This document shows, piece after piece, positions 8,330-17,035 of a stretch of 64,000 bases of DNA. A program made the translations under genes and the position numbers. The DNA lies in the NCBI RefSeq assembly GCF_042660705.1, contig NZ_JBHSUQ010000001.1. One strand, written 5' to 3'. This DNA comes from Undibacterium_A arcticum. GTDB lineage: Bacteria; Pseudomonadota; Gammaproteobacteria; Burkholderiales; Burkholderiaceae_D. Position 1 is the stretch's first letter; every line of letters starts with the position of its first letter. The notes under the pieces are model-generated. The model saw only the letters and a list, made by a program, of their open reading frames with translations, ran no database searches and had not been told where the DNA came from.

Positions 8330-9088
8330 TTAGGCATCGATCGACAGGTACCCATTGTCGATGCGCAATTCAGAACCATTGATGAAGCGCGACTCGTCGG
8401 AAGCCAGGAACAACACCAGGTTTGCGACATCCTGCGGGTGGCACATGCGCGCCATCGGATCGCCCTGGCCTTGTGCCGCAGTCACCGCCGGATCGGCGTT
8501 CGCCATCAGATTCATCACCATCGGCGTCAGGATGCCGTCCGGGTGAATCGAATTGCAGCGGATCTTGTAGCCACGCTGTTTGCAATGGGCTGCCACGCTG
8601 CGGGTCATTGCGGCGACTGCCCCCTTGGATGCGCTGTAAGCGCAGAACTGTGCCATGCCGTGCAGCGCTGCCAGTGACGACATATTAATGATGCTGCCGC
8701 CGTGATCTTTCATCGCCGCCACCGCATATTTGCTGCCGAGGAAGTAGCCGTCGGCATTGATGCGCTGAATTTTTTGCCACAGTTCCAGCGTGGTGTCTTC
8801 AATCGACCCCAGTGCCAGAATGGCCGCATTGTTGACCAGCACATCCAGGCGGCCGAATCTTTCCTGGGTCGCGGCCATGGTTTTTTTCCAGTCGTCTTCG
8901 TTGGAAATATCCAGACGCAGCCCAAGCGCGGCATCGCCGATTTCGGCCGCGACAGCACGCACGCCCTCCTCATTGACATCGGTCAGCACCACACGTGCAC
9001 CCTCGCGCGCCAGCAACAGCGCGTCTTCCTTGCCCACACCACTAGCAGCCCCCGTGATCAGCACTACCTTACCGTCGACTCGACCCAT
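8330..9088 (-). CDS. 3beta/17beta-hydroxysteroid dehydrogenase-like SDR
   Basis: 252 residues of the classical short-chain dehydrogenase family. The cofactor loop TGAASGVG is at 12-19, NNAA at 86-89, and the catalytic residues are Ser138, Tyr151 and Lys155. These are the positions used in the Comamonas testosteroni 3beta/17beta-hydroxysteroid dehydrogenase. The segment IRCNSIHPDGILTPM after the active site also strongly resembles that enzyme (IRVNSIHPDGIYTPM). A role in NAD-dependent oxidation of 3beta- or 17beta-hydroxyl groups at the start of degradation is likely. It starts 12 bases after the flavoprotein stop, in the same transcription direction. Confidence 0.8.
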   Translation of the reverse strand: MGRVDGKVVLITGAASGVGKEDALLLAREGARVVLTDVNEEGVRAVAAEIGDAALGLRLDISNEDDWKKTMAATQERFGRLDVLVNNAAILALGSIEDTTLELWQKIQRINADGYFLGSKYAVAAMKDHGGSIINMSSLAALHGMAQFCAYSASKGAVAAMTRSVAAHCKQRGYKIRCNSIHPDGILTPMVMNLMANADPAVTAAQGQGDPMARMCHPQDVANLVLFLASDESRFINGSELRIDNGYLSIDA

Positions 9089-9100
9089 TTTTTTGTCTCC

Positions 9101-10780
9101 TTATGTTGATGATTGATGTGCCGCAGTAGCACGTCCGGCACGACGTCCGGACCAGATGCAATCCGCCAGGGACAACCCGCTGACGTAATGATTTGAAGCG
9201 ATACCGAGAGCCGCCCGTCCCGCCGCATACAGACCGCCGATGGCCGCACCATCGGCGCGCAGCACGGCACCGGTGGACTCATCCACGCGCAAGCCACCCA
9301 GCGTAATGACCGGGCATGGGAATACCTTGCTATCCATTGAGATATCAATCGCGTAGAACGGCCCGGCGTTAAATTCCGACAGCATCGCCGCCGACTTGCC
9401 CAACACGTCCGGCACCTCACCGCGTGCTGCCGCGTTGTAATCCTGAAGGGTTGATGCGAGTTGTTCCGTTGGCATCCCCAGCTTGCCAGCCAACACGGCG
9501 GCATTCGCTCCCTTGACAGCGCCAGCGAGCATCAACATCAGCGCCGGACCGCTCTGGAACAACCACATTCCCCCTTTCAGGCATTCGCGCAGTGCTTCAG
9601 CACGCAGGCGCGCATCGAGAATCAGCCAGGCCTTGCCCCTGGCCTGCTCACACATGACATGCCCGAGCCGCGCGCCGTACACTTCTTCATTGCAGATCCG
9701 TTGGCCATCAGCGTTGACGACCATGCCGCGCGCCCAGGCAAAGGGCGGATTAATGAAACGCCAGGCCGAGATATGGTCCATGTTGGCGCAGGCACCGCCC
9801 ACCGATTGCCCGAGCTCGATGCCGCTGCCGTCGCAGCCGGTGGCACCCAGACGCCACGCCGGCAGATAGTGCGGCGCATGCTGGGCCAGCATCGCGCGGT
9901 TGAAAATAAAACCACCGGTGGCAAGCACCACCCCTTGCCGAGCCCGCACACGCACGACGTTCCCATGGCGGGCTTCCAGACCGGCCACCCTGCGGCGCAG
10001 TGCATCGGCCATGGCTGGCCATATATTGTGAATCGCCTCTGCAATGCGAATCAGTCGGCGATGCAGTTGTGCTGGCCAGCCTCGCATCCGGCGGATTTCT
10101 GCACCGAGCACTTTTCCCTCGGCATCGACTATCAGCCGCTGCGCAGCCGCTTGCACACGGACTCGCACACCAGCCCTGATGACCGCTTGCCGCAACACGG
10201 AAAACAAGGCGGCGCCTGACATGCCTTTGGCCTTGACGCGATGACCGCGCGGCGCAGGAGGTGCGATACGTGCGCAATCCGGCACCGCTTCATTGCCCGA
10301 GTAATACAGATAATAGCCATCGGCGGGATAGGAGGTTTTACGTGGCGGCATGCTGGCATCAAACGCTACACCAAGACTCGCCAGCCACTCGATCATGTCC
10401 GCACTGCTGTCGCAAAATGCACGCAGATTGCCCTCGCTGACGACATCACCCGTCTCCTGGCGCAGATAGTCGAACATCGCTTGCGGCGTATCCTCCACTC
10501 CCGCCGTGCGCTGCTGCGGAGTGCCACCGCCGGCATACACCACGCCGCCACTTTTTGCGCTGGCGCCACCGCCGTCGAAGCGCTCGCACAGCAGCACATC
10601 AGCACCCCGACTGGCCGCCTCCAGCGCAGCACAGGCACCGGCCGCGCCAAAACCCAGCACCAGCAGATCACATTGCTCGACCCACTCACGCGCATCCGCA
10701 TGCGGCAAGCTCAAGGGTCCCGGTCCGGCAGCGCCAATCTTATGGGTACCAGCGCCAAATGGGGGATGTAAGATTGTCAT
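9101..10780 (-). CDS. KstD-family FAD-dependent 3-ketosteroid dehydrogenase-like protein
   Basis: About 559 residues from the ATG at 10780; a TTG two codons upstream is an alternative start. The N-terminal dinucleotide fold reads LLVLGFGAAGACAALEAASRG, followed by the FAD-contact segment GGGASAKSGGVVYAGGG. The C-terminus SGLSLADCIWSGRRAG is typical of the fumarate-reductase/KstD flavoprotein group. In this locus it is likely to dehydrogenate a 3-ketosteroid at C1-C2 or C4-C5. The C-terminal motif looks to me more like the 4(5alpha)-dehydrogenase/FAD-binding oxidoreductase branch than classical KstD1, but this cannot be settled by eye. Confidence 0.7.
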   Translation of the reverse strand: MTILHPPFGAGTHKIGAAGPGPLSLPHADAREWVEQCDLLVLGFGAAGACAALEAASRGADVLLCERFDGGGASAKSGGVVYAGGGTPQQRTAGVEDTPQAMFDYLRQETGDVVSEGNLRAFCDSSADMIEWLASLGVAFDASMPPRKTSYPADGYYLYYSGNEAVPDCARIAPPAPRGHRVKAKGMSGAALFSVLRQAVIRAGVRVRVQAAAQRLIVDAEGKVLGAEIRRMRGWPAQLHRRLIRIAEAIHNIWPAMADALRRRVAGLEARHGNVVRVRARQGVVLATGGFIFNRAMLAQHAPHYLPAWRLGATGCDGSGIELGQSVGGACANMDHISAWRFINPPFAWARGMVVNADGQRICNEEVYGARLGHVMCEQARGKAWLILDARLRAEALRECLKGGMWLFQSGPALMLMLAGAVKGANAAVLAGKLGMPTEQLASTLQDYNAAARGEVPDVLGKSAAMLSEFNAGPFYAIDISMDSKVFPCPVITLGGLRVDESTGAVLRADGAAIGGLYAAGRAALGIASNHYVSGLSLADCIWSGRRAGRATAAHQSST

Positions 10781-10801
10781 CGTCAATGCGTGCCGGCGAC
10801 G

Positions 10802-11344
10802 TCAGGCGTGAGCCGCTACTTGCGGCAGCGGCGCTGAAGTAGAGTAAGCGCCATCCACGTACACCAGCGGCGAGACCGTTTCACCTACCTGAATTTCCTC
10901 GATGCGCCCGATGAACACGGTATGCGTGCCATATTCGAAAGAGCCGTCCTGGCGGCAGATCACGCTGGCTTGCGCATTCGTCAGGTACGGCGTGCCGTCT
11001 GCCCCATTTGCACTCCAGCTACCGGTGGAAAAACGTTCTTCACCCTTGCGTTTGCCGGAGCATACCAGCGCGATCTCGTGCTGTTCTGCGGCCAGAATAT
11101 TGACGCAGAAATCAACACCGCGCGACAAAGGCTGATAGATGGAAGAAGAACGATTGATGCAAATCAGCAGCGATGGTGGTTCCGCAGAAAGCGAATCGAC
11201 CGCACTGGCAGCCATCGCATAGCGTTGGCCATTGTGACGACAAGTGATGACGCTCACCGATTTGGCGAGCCGACGCATAGCCTGCAACATCGCGCTACGC
11301 AGAATTTCCTGATTGTCAGAGGCGGTCATGTTGGATGTCTCCAT
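10802..11344 (-). CDS. hsaB: HsaB/TesA1-like flavin reductase component
   Basis: 180 residues of the flavin reductase (FMN-binding split-barrel) family. Landmarks are SVSVITCRHNGQRYAMAASA near residues 30-49 and VDFCVNILAAEQ further on. It would use NADH to supply reduced flavin to the HsaA-type monooxygenase encoded at 12262-13457, a two-component system that hydroxylates 3-HSA to the catechol cleaved by HsaC. The ATG at 11344 follows the upstream SDR stop by 9 bases, and an in-frame ATG lies five codons later. A reductase for another monooxygenase is the main alternative. Confidence 0.8.
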   Translation of the reverse strand: METSNMTASDNQEILRSAMLQAMRRLAKSVSVITCRHNGQRYAMAASAVDSLSAEPPSLLICINRSSSIYQPLSRGVDFCVNILAAEQHEIALVCSGKRKGEERFSTGSWSANGADGTPYLTNAQASVICRQDGSFEYGTHTVFIGRIEEIQVGETVSPLVYVDGAYSTSAPLPQVAAHA

Positions 11345-11353
11345 GGAGGTTAT

Positions 11354-12211
11354 TCATTCAATCACCGCTGCATTCCATGCCGGCGGGCTACCCAAAAAAG
11401 CACGATGCGATGGCGGCTGACTGTCATCGATATCGCTAATGCCATATTCCTGCGCCAATTCAGCGGCAATCAATACCTGTCCACTGTTGTCCATGCGCTG
11501 CGGGTTGCGCAGCAAGCCGGCAATCACGCGTCCGGCAAACTCCGGCGACTCGGCGTGCGCCAGCAAAGACGCGTATTTTTCAGGCTCAGTTGCACACAGC
11601 GCCATCGTGCGTTCGGTCTTGACCAGGCCGAGCCACAGTGAGACGGCGGCAATACCAAAGGGCCGCAAGTCATGCGCCATGTCGTGCGCCATTTTGTCGT
11701 TGGCCGCCTTGACTGCACCGTAAGCCGGGCCATGCATATAGCAGCGGGCTCCGAACGACGAGATATTGACGAGTAATCCGGCACCTTTCGCCACCAGCAA
11801 CGGCGCAGCATAATAGGCAGCGACATAATTCGAGCGCAAACCGACATCGATCATGCAAGACAGCGCCAGTGGCTTGTGCCAGAACGGGCCAGGTTCAGTC
11901 AGCCGATCCGGAATGGCACTAGCGTTATTGACCAATAGATCCAGACCGCCATGCTCGCGCTCAATCCGCTCGAACAAAGCACGCACTTGCACATCATCGC
12001 GGTGGTCGCATGGAACCGCGATGCCCTGCCCGCCACGTTGCTCAATGTCCTTGACGGTGTCGTGCAAGGTGCCGGGCAAGATCGCTTGCTGGGACTGCTG
12101 GGTGCGCCCAGTGACGTAGACGGTCGCGCCCTCCGATGCCAGCGCCAGTGCCACGCCTCGTCCCACCCCACGACTGGCGCCGGTGACTACGCAAATCTTG
12201 CCACGCAGCAT
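11354..12211 (-). CDS. short-chain dehydrogenase, DHRS1-like, unknown substrate
   Basis: 285 residues, longer than a classical 250-residue SDR. It has the cofactor motif TGASRGVGRG near 10-19, NNAS, an SSFG serine and the catalytic YxxxK in AYGAVKA. The extended C-terminus and the DLLVNNAS/WLGLVKTE style resemble the DHRS1-type group. Its place between hsaA and hsaB suggests a steroid-related hydroxyl or keto conversion, but no substrate can be assigned. Confidence 0.72.
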   Translation of the reverse strand: MLRGKICVVTGASRGVGRGVALALASEGATVYVTGRTQQSQQAILPGTLHDTVKDIEQRGGQGIAVPCDHRDDVQVRALFERIEREHGGLDLLVNNASAIPDRLTEPGPFWHKPLALSCMIDVGLRSNYVAAYYAAPLLVAKGAGLLVNISSFGARCYMHGPAYGAVKAANDKMAHDMAHDLRPFGIAAVSLWLGLVKTERTMALCATEPEKYASLLAHAESPEFAGRVIAGLLRNPQRMDNSGQVLIAAELAQEYGISDIDDSQPPSHRAFLGSPPAWNAAVIE

Positions 12212-12261
12212 ATTGGTTCTCCTTGTTGGATTCGGCTCAAAAAAGCAGATGCGCCTGGACC

Positions 12262-13457
12262 TTAAATGAAAAAATCAGTGTTGTTTTGCCCCAGAAGAAC
12301 ACCGCCATAGTTACGGGCAATTGGATCAATATTGTTCGCCACGTGTGAACGTGCCGCATGCAAATCCAGGAAGATGCGTGTCAGCGGATTGCTGAGATAA
12401 ATGCCGCGACCGCCGCAATAACGCAGCAAACAACTGACATGGGCCGCGCAACGCTCGGTCACTGTCGCAGAGTGGTAGCGGTATTGCACCCGCGTTTCAA
12501 TCGGCACTGCCCCGCCATCACGCGCGGCCTCGATCAAACTGGAGAAATTGCGCAGCAATACCAGTTTCATTTCATCTAAGGCTGCCTCCGCTTCGGCGCA
12601 AGCCATTTGCGCGCCGATGTCTTCCGTCGTTTTCGCGCCGGTGTTGACGCTCACGCGGCTCGCCGCATACTGGCGGAATAACTGAATTGCCCCTTGCAGA
12701 GCGCCCAGCGACGCGGTGGACACCGCACGCACGAAAATCTGCGCAAACGGCAAGCGGTACAGCGGCGCGGTATTGACTGCATTTCCCGGGCTGTCGCACA
12801 TGAAGCCATCTTTAGATTTATGCGTCCGATATGCAGGAACGAACGCATCGTCCACGACGATATCGTGGCTGCCAGTGCCCTTCAGGCCCAGCACATCCCA
12901 GTTGCTGATGATTTGTAGTCGGAACGCGGCAATAAAAAGGTGCGGAATTCAGGCATGGTTTCGCCTTCTTTCGGTGGTACCAAGCCGCCCAACAACACCC
13001 ATTCGCAATGTTCGCTGCCGCTGGAAAAACCCCAGCGCCCGGAGAACTTAAACCCACCTTCGACCGGCACCACCTTACCCACCGGCATATAGGTGGACGA
13101 GGTCAGCACCGAACTTTCTTTGCCCCAAACCTCTTCCTGGGCACGCGCATCAAACAAGGCCAGTTGCCAGTTATGTACCGCCACCACGCCATACACCCAG
13201 GCGCTCGACATGCAACCCTCGGCAATCGCCATCTGGATCTCATAGAACACTTCCGGATCCATCTCGTAACCACCATAACGCTTCGGCTGCAGCACGCGAA
13301 AAAAACCAGCCTCCTTGAAGTCGGCAATGGTTTCGTCCGGAATCTTGGATTCTCGTTCGGCTTTCTTTGCACGCTCTGCGAGTACCGGTGCCATTGCGCG
13401 GGCGCGCGCAATCAACTCTGCAGCGCCAACCTGAATCTCAGACAATTTCTGTTGCAT
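12262..13457 (-). CDS. hsaA: HsaA/TesA2-like flavin-dependent monooxygenase (3-HSA hydroxylase), frame broken by 1-base indel
   Basis: About 398 residues once one base is restored, matching the family length. The N-terminal part (13457 to about 12912) and C-terminal part (to 12262) are in different frames. At the break, TACAAATCATCAGC should read with four A's (DYKIISNWDVLGLKGTGS). The fold is that of acyl-CoA dehydrogenase-type monooxygenases: SGRWGFSSGSEHCEWVLLG, then GLKGTGSHDIVV, and a C-terminal RDLHAA-like segment (FLDLHAARSH). It oxygenates C4 of 3-HSA with reduced flavin from HsaB. It is the first gene of the minus-strand locus after the nnr divergent region. Confidence 0.82.
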
Positions 13458-13945
13458 GTTATGCCCTTGTAGTTATGTGCTATCGAATCACCCGGAGTGG
13501 TCTCCATCCGCCATTCGATTTATCAGCATGTTTATGCATTACGCAAGCAGCAACATCGTCCATAAAGACTATGATTGGACTGGAGCCCCGCGCGCGAAAC
13601 ATTGAGGATAGGGATATGCCGGATGCCTGCCCCGCGCTCCTTGCATAAAAGGTAAGCTGTACACGCTTCAAACCTATGCTCGAATGAGGCGGTTCACTGG
13701 CTTGTGCCGCGGCGCTCGGCAAGCATGCTGGCTCAATTCATGGTGTGCTCTGGTCGAACGCAGGAATTGCGCCGCGCACAAGAACATGTCGCGCTTGCGC
13801 ACCAGCGCTTATGGGCGGGATCGATAATCGAGCATATACTCCCAAAGAAGAATGCCAATTCCGAAATCATTGTTAGCGTAGTTTTCATATACTGCCAGTA
13901 ACCGCCCCCAAACAATCGAGACTGCTATGCCTTGTTAGGAGTGCC
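13458..13945. other. 488-bp divergent intergenic region between hsaA and nnr
   Basis: This gap should hold the promoter of the hsaA-led steroid operon (minus) and that of nnr (plus). Short open frames here lack family resemblance and start signals. I see no clear KstR-type palindrome or regulator gene, so the control of the steroid genes is not visible in the window. Confidence 0.5.
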
Positions 13946-15487
13946 ATGAACCCCATGTATCCGATCGCGCAAATTCGTCAGATTGAACAAGCCGCGCAGG
14001 CTACGCTGGCGCCCGGTACATTGATGCAACGCGCTGGTACGGCCGCCGCCCACGCTGCGCTGGAGTTGATCAAATTCCCACACCAGCAAACCAGCATCCT
14101 GGTGCTGGCCGGTCCCGGCGACAATGGCGGCGATGCGCTCGAGAGCGCGGCGCATTTGGCGCAGCTCGGGTTGTCGGTGTCGGTTCTGTTGCATGCCGAC
14201 CCTGACAAACAATCTGTTGCCGCCAAACAAGCGCTATTGCGCGCACAGGCCAGTTCGGCCAAATTTATCGATAGTTCGCAAACAAACGATGTCGACGCCG
14301 TAATCACATCGACGCCCTGGACGCTGGTCATCGATGGCTTGTTCGGCATCGGTCTGACGCGGCCGCTTCCCGACCAGTTGCATCAGATCGTCAACACCAT
14401 CAATCGGCTGCACTGCGTGGTGCTGGCACTCGACGTCCCAAGCGGACTCGATGCCGATACCGGCAACATCGTCGATGACCAAGCAGGCGGACGCGGCGTC
14501 GCGGTGCGTGCCAGTCACACCATCACCTTTATCGCCGACAAGCCCGGACTGCATACTTGCGATGGCCGCGACCTGGCAGGTCAGGTACAAGTGGCACGGC
14601 TCGGGATCGATCACAGTTTGTTCCCCGCGTCCGCGATCCGGCTCAATCATCCGGATCTATTCGCCGCCAGCCTACAGCAGCGCAAACACAATTCGCACAA
14701 GGGCAGCTTCGGTGATGTGGCCGTCATTGGCGGCGCGCTTGGCATGGCGGGCGCGGTGATCCTGGCCGCTCGCACGGCCGCCCAATGTGGCGCCGGCCGG
14801 GTCTTTGCCGCCTTCCTGCAGGATGCTCCCGCTTACGACAGCGCGCAGCCGGAACTGATGTGCCGGCGCGCACATGAGCTGGATTTTTCGGCGATGGCGG
14901 TCGTGATCGGGCCTGGGCTCGGCACCTCTGCGGCGGCACGCGATGTCTTGCTGCACGCCTTGCAGGCCGCTACACCGCTGGTACTGGATGCCGACGCATT
15001 GAACCTGATTGGCGCCGAATCCAGCTTGCAAAAAATTGTCACCCAGCGTCAGGCCGTCAGTCTGATGACGCCGCACCCGCTGGAAGCGGCGCGCCTGCTC
15101 GGCAAATCCGGTGCCGCGATACAGCTCGATCGGGTCGATGCCGCGCGTCGCCTGGCCGCGCAATACGGGTCCGTGGTGATATTGAAAGGATCTGGTACCG
15201 TCATCGCCGGCGTCGATGGCGAGATCGCGATCAACCCCAACGGCAACGCTGGACTGGCGACCGCCGGCAGCGGCGATGTGCTGGCCGGATTGTGCGGCGC
15301 GCTGTTGGCGCAAGGATGGCCGGTTTGGGAGGCTGCGCTGGCTGCAGTGTGGTTACACGGCGCCGCCGCCGATACACTGGTGGCGCAAGGTATCGGCGCG
15401 ATCGGCTTGACGGCGGGCGAGTTGATTCCGGTCCTGCGCAGTGGGCTGAATCGGCTTACCGCTGAGCAGGCACTGCTACGCCGCTGA
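13946..15487 (+). CDS. nnr: bifunctional NAD(P)H-hydrate epimerase / ADP-dependent dehydratase
   Basis: 513 residues in two domains. The N-terminal YjeF epimerase domain (about 1-220) shows AGPGDNGGDAL and ALDVPSGLDADTG. The C-terminal ribokinase-like dehydratase domain (about 230-505) shows HKGSFGDVAVIGG, VIGPGLG, LKGSGTVIAG and the catalytic ATAGSGDVLAG. The enzyme repairs hydrated NADH and NADPH. The start at 13946 (MNPMYPIAQIRQIEQ) has an AGGAG-type site a few bases upstream (13936-13941). Nothing links it to the divergent steroid operon. Confidence 0.92.
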   Translation: MNPMYPIAQIRQIEQAAQATLAPGTLMQRAGTAAAHAALELIKFPHQQTSILVLAGPGDNGGDALESAAHLAQLGLSVSVLLHADPDKQSVAAKQALLRAQASSAKFIDSSQTNDVDAVITSTPWTLVIDGLFGIGLTRPLPDQLHQIVNTINRLHCVVLALDVPSGLDADTGNIVDDQAGGRGVAVRASHTITFIADKPGLHTCDGRDLAGQVQVARLGIDHSLFPASAIRLNHPDLFAASLQQRKHNSHKGSFGDVAVIGGALGMAGAVILAARTAAQCGAGRVFAAFLQDAPAYDSAQPELMCRRAHELDFSAMAVVIGPGLGTSAAARDVLLHALQAATPLVLDADALNLIGAESSLQKIVTQRQAVSLMTPHPLEAARLLGKSGAAIQLDRVDAARRLAAQYGSVVILKGSGTVIAGVDGEIAINPNGNAGLATAGSGDVLAGLCGALLAQGWPVWEAALAAVWLHGAAADTLVAQGIGAIGLTAGELIPVLRSGLNRLTAEQALLRR

Positions 15488-15505
15488 GCGCATCGACAAG
15501 CTGGG

Positions 15506-15618
15506 AGTCTGTCGGACTTGCAAAAGAGTCAATTGCGAGCTATAGCCGGTGACACCATACACTCAGAGACTGTAACAACCGAGTCTCCGGGGGCGCCGAG
15601 CCGCAAGTCCGACAGTCT
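15506..15618. repeat. about 113-bp element bounded by inverted repeats
   Basis: CTGTCGGACTTGC (15509-15521) and GCAAGTCCGACAG (15603-15615) are perfect inverted copies about 80 bases apart. With one mismatch the match extends three bases further out on each side. The element fills almost the whole gap between nnr and the convergent ABC gene. It may be a MITE-like or dispersed repeat, or a long stem acting as a bidirectional terminator. Confidence 0.55.
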
Positions 15619-15619
15619 G

Positions 15620-16327
15620 CTAGACCAGGCGCCCCGCAACGATGGTGATGGTCCTGCCGCAACGCGCGGCAATTGATGGATCGTGCGTCACCAGCACCAG
15701 GGTCGAGCCGCGTTCGCGATTGAGCGCAAACATCAGCTGAATCACCGATTCGCCGGTGGCCGCATCCAGACTGCCGGTCGGCTCGTCCGCAAACAGTAGC
15801 GGTGGTTCGGTCACGAACGCGCGCGCCAAGGCCACCCGCTGCTGTTCGCCGCCGGACAGGTATTTTGGATAATGCTTCAACCGGCTCGCCAGTCCGACCC
15901 GCGCCAGCATCGCTTCGGCCTTTGCTTTGGCCTCGCCATCGCCGCGCAATTCCAGTGGCAACATCACGTTTTCCAGCGCATTCAAGTGCGACAATAACTG
16001 AAACGACTGAAATACGAACGCGACTCCCGCCTTGCGCAGCCCCGCCCGCCCATCCTCATCCAGCGCAAAAATGTCGGTGCCGGCGAGCCGAACGGTGCCC
16101 TGTGATGGCGTATCGAGTCCGGCCAGCAGCCCGAGCAAAGTCGATTTACCGGAACCGGAGGCGCCGACAATCGCAAGCGTCTCACCCGCTTGCACTGTAA
16201 AATCGATGCTTTGCAAAATGGTCAGTTCACCGCTCGCATCGGCCACTTTTTTGGTCAGGCCGATCACAGCAATCGCAGGACTTGCGGCTAGCGCAGGCGC
16301 AATTGGCTCAATCGGCGCAACTGGCAT
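15620..16327 (-). CDS. ybbA: YbbA-like ABC transporter ATP-binding protein
   Basis: 235 residues if started at the ATG at 16327 (MPVAPIEPIA); an ATG at 16354 would overlap the divergent tesA start. Intact ATPase motifs are Walker A GASGSGKST, the signature LSGGEQQRVALARA, Walker B LLFADEPTG and the H-loop VTHD. It resembles E. coli YbbA and LolD. Divergent pairing with tesA is conserved, as for ybbA-tesA in E. coli. The YbbP-type permease is not adjacent here. Confidence 0.85.
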   Translation of the reverse strand: MPVAPIEPIAPALAASPAIAVIGLTKKVADASGELTILQSIDFTVQAGETLAIVGASGSGKSTLLGLLAGLDTPSQGTVRLAGTDIFALDEDGRAGLRKAGVAFVFQSFQLLSHLNALENVMLPLELRGDGEAKAKAEAMLARVGLASRLKHYPKYLSGGEQQRVALARAFVTEPPLLFADEPTGSLDAATGESVIQLMFALNRERGSTLVLVTHDPSIAARCGRTITIVAGRLV

Positions 16328-16352
16328 AACAGAAACAACGGAAGATTCGCGC

Positions 16353-17015
16353 ATGCAGGATTTTGGGAAAGGATGGGGTTGGATGGCGCGTGGATGGCTG
16401 GTCCACTTGCGTCGCAATTTACTGTTGATCGCATTTGCCTTACTGGCAACGAACGCCTATTCTGCATCAAAAACGGTGCTAGTGCTCGGTGACAGCCTGT
16501 CGGCCGAGTACGGTCTGGCCCGCGGGGCCGGTTGGGTAGCCCTGCTGGAACGCCGTCTGAAGGTGCAAAACATCGATGCCGTCGTCGTCAATGCCAGCAT
16601 CAGCGGAGAAACCACCAGCGGCGGCAAGGCCCGTCTGCCAGCCCTGCTCGACAAATTTCACCCCGCCCTGGTGGTGATCGAACTGGGCGGCAATGATGGC
16701 TTGCGGGGCCTGCCGTTGTCGGCATCTGAAGCCAATTTGCGCGCGATGATCAGCGCTGCGCAACACGCCAAGGCAAAAATACTATTGGTCGGCATGCAAA
16801 TTCCGCCCAATTACGGCCGCGACTACACGCAAAAGTTCGCCGCGCTCTATGGCAAGTTGGCCCGGGACGCAAAGGCGCCACTGGTGCCGTTTCTGCTGAA
16901 AGATGTTGCCGACCAGCCCCAGTTATTTCAGGCCGACCGCATTCATCCGACTGCTGCCGCCCATCCGATCATGCTCGACAATGTGTGGCCGCAATTGCAG
17001 CCGCTGCTGAAATAA
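16353..17015 (+). CDS. tesA: periplasmic arylesterase/lysophospholipase, TesA type
   Basis: 220 residues. An N-terminal hydrophobic signal (LLLIAFALLATNAYSA) suggests export to the periplasm. SGNH-hydrolase blocks are present: the nucleophile GDSLSAEYG just after the signal, ELGGNDGLRG, and the terminal Asp-His in DRIHPTAAAHP. TesA-type enzymes hydrolyse acyl-CoA, arylesters and lysophospholipids. The start overlaps the longest possible start of the divergent ABC gene, so their promoters must lie within the N-terminal codons or the ABC gene starts later. Confidence 0.9.
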   Translation: MQDFGKGWGWMARGWLVHLRRNLLLIAFALLATNAYSASKTVLVLGDSLSAEYGLARGAGWVALLERRLKVQNIDAVVVNASISGETTSGGKARLPALLDKFHPALVVIELGGNDGLRGLPLSASEANLRAMISAAQHAKAKILLVGMQIPPNYGRDYTQKFAALYGKLARDAKAPLVPFLLKDVADQPQLFQADRIHPTAAAHPIMLDNVWPQLQPLLK

Positions 17016-17035
17016 CCGCTTCTCGATAACCGCGC

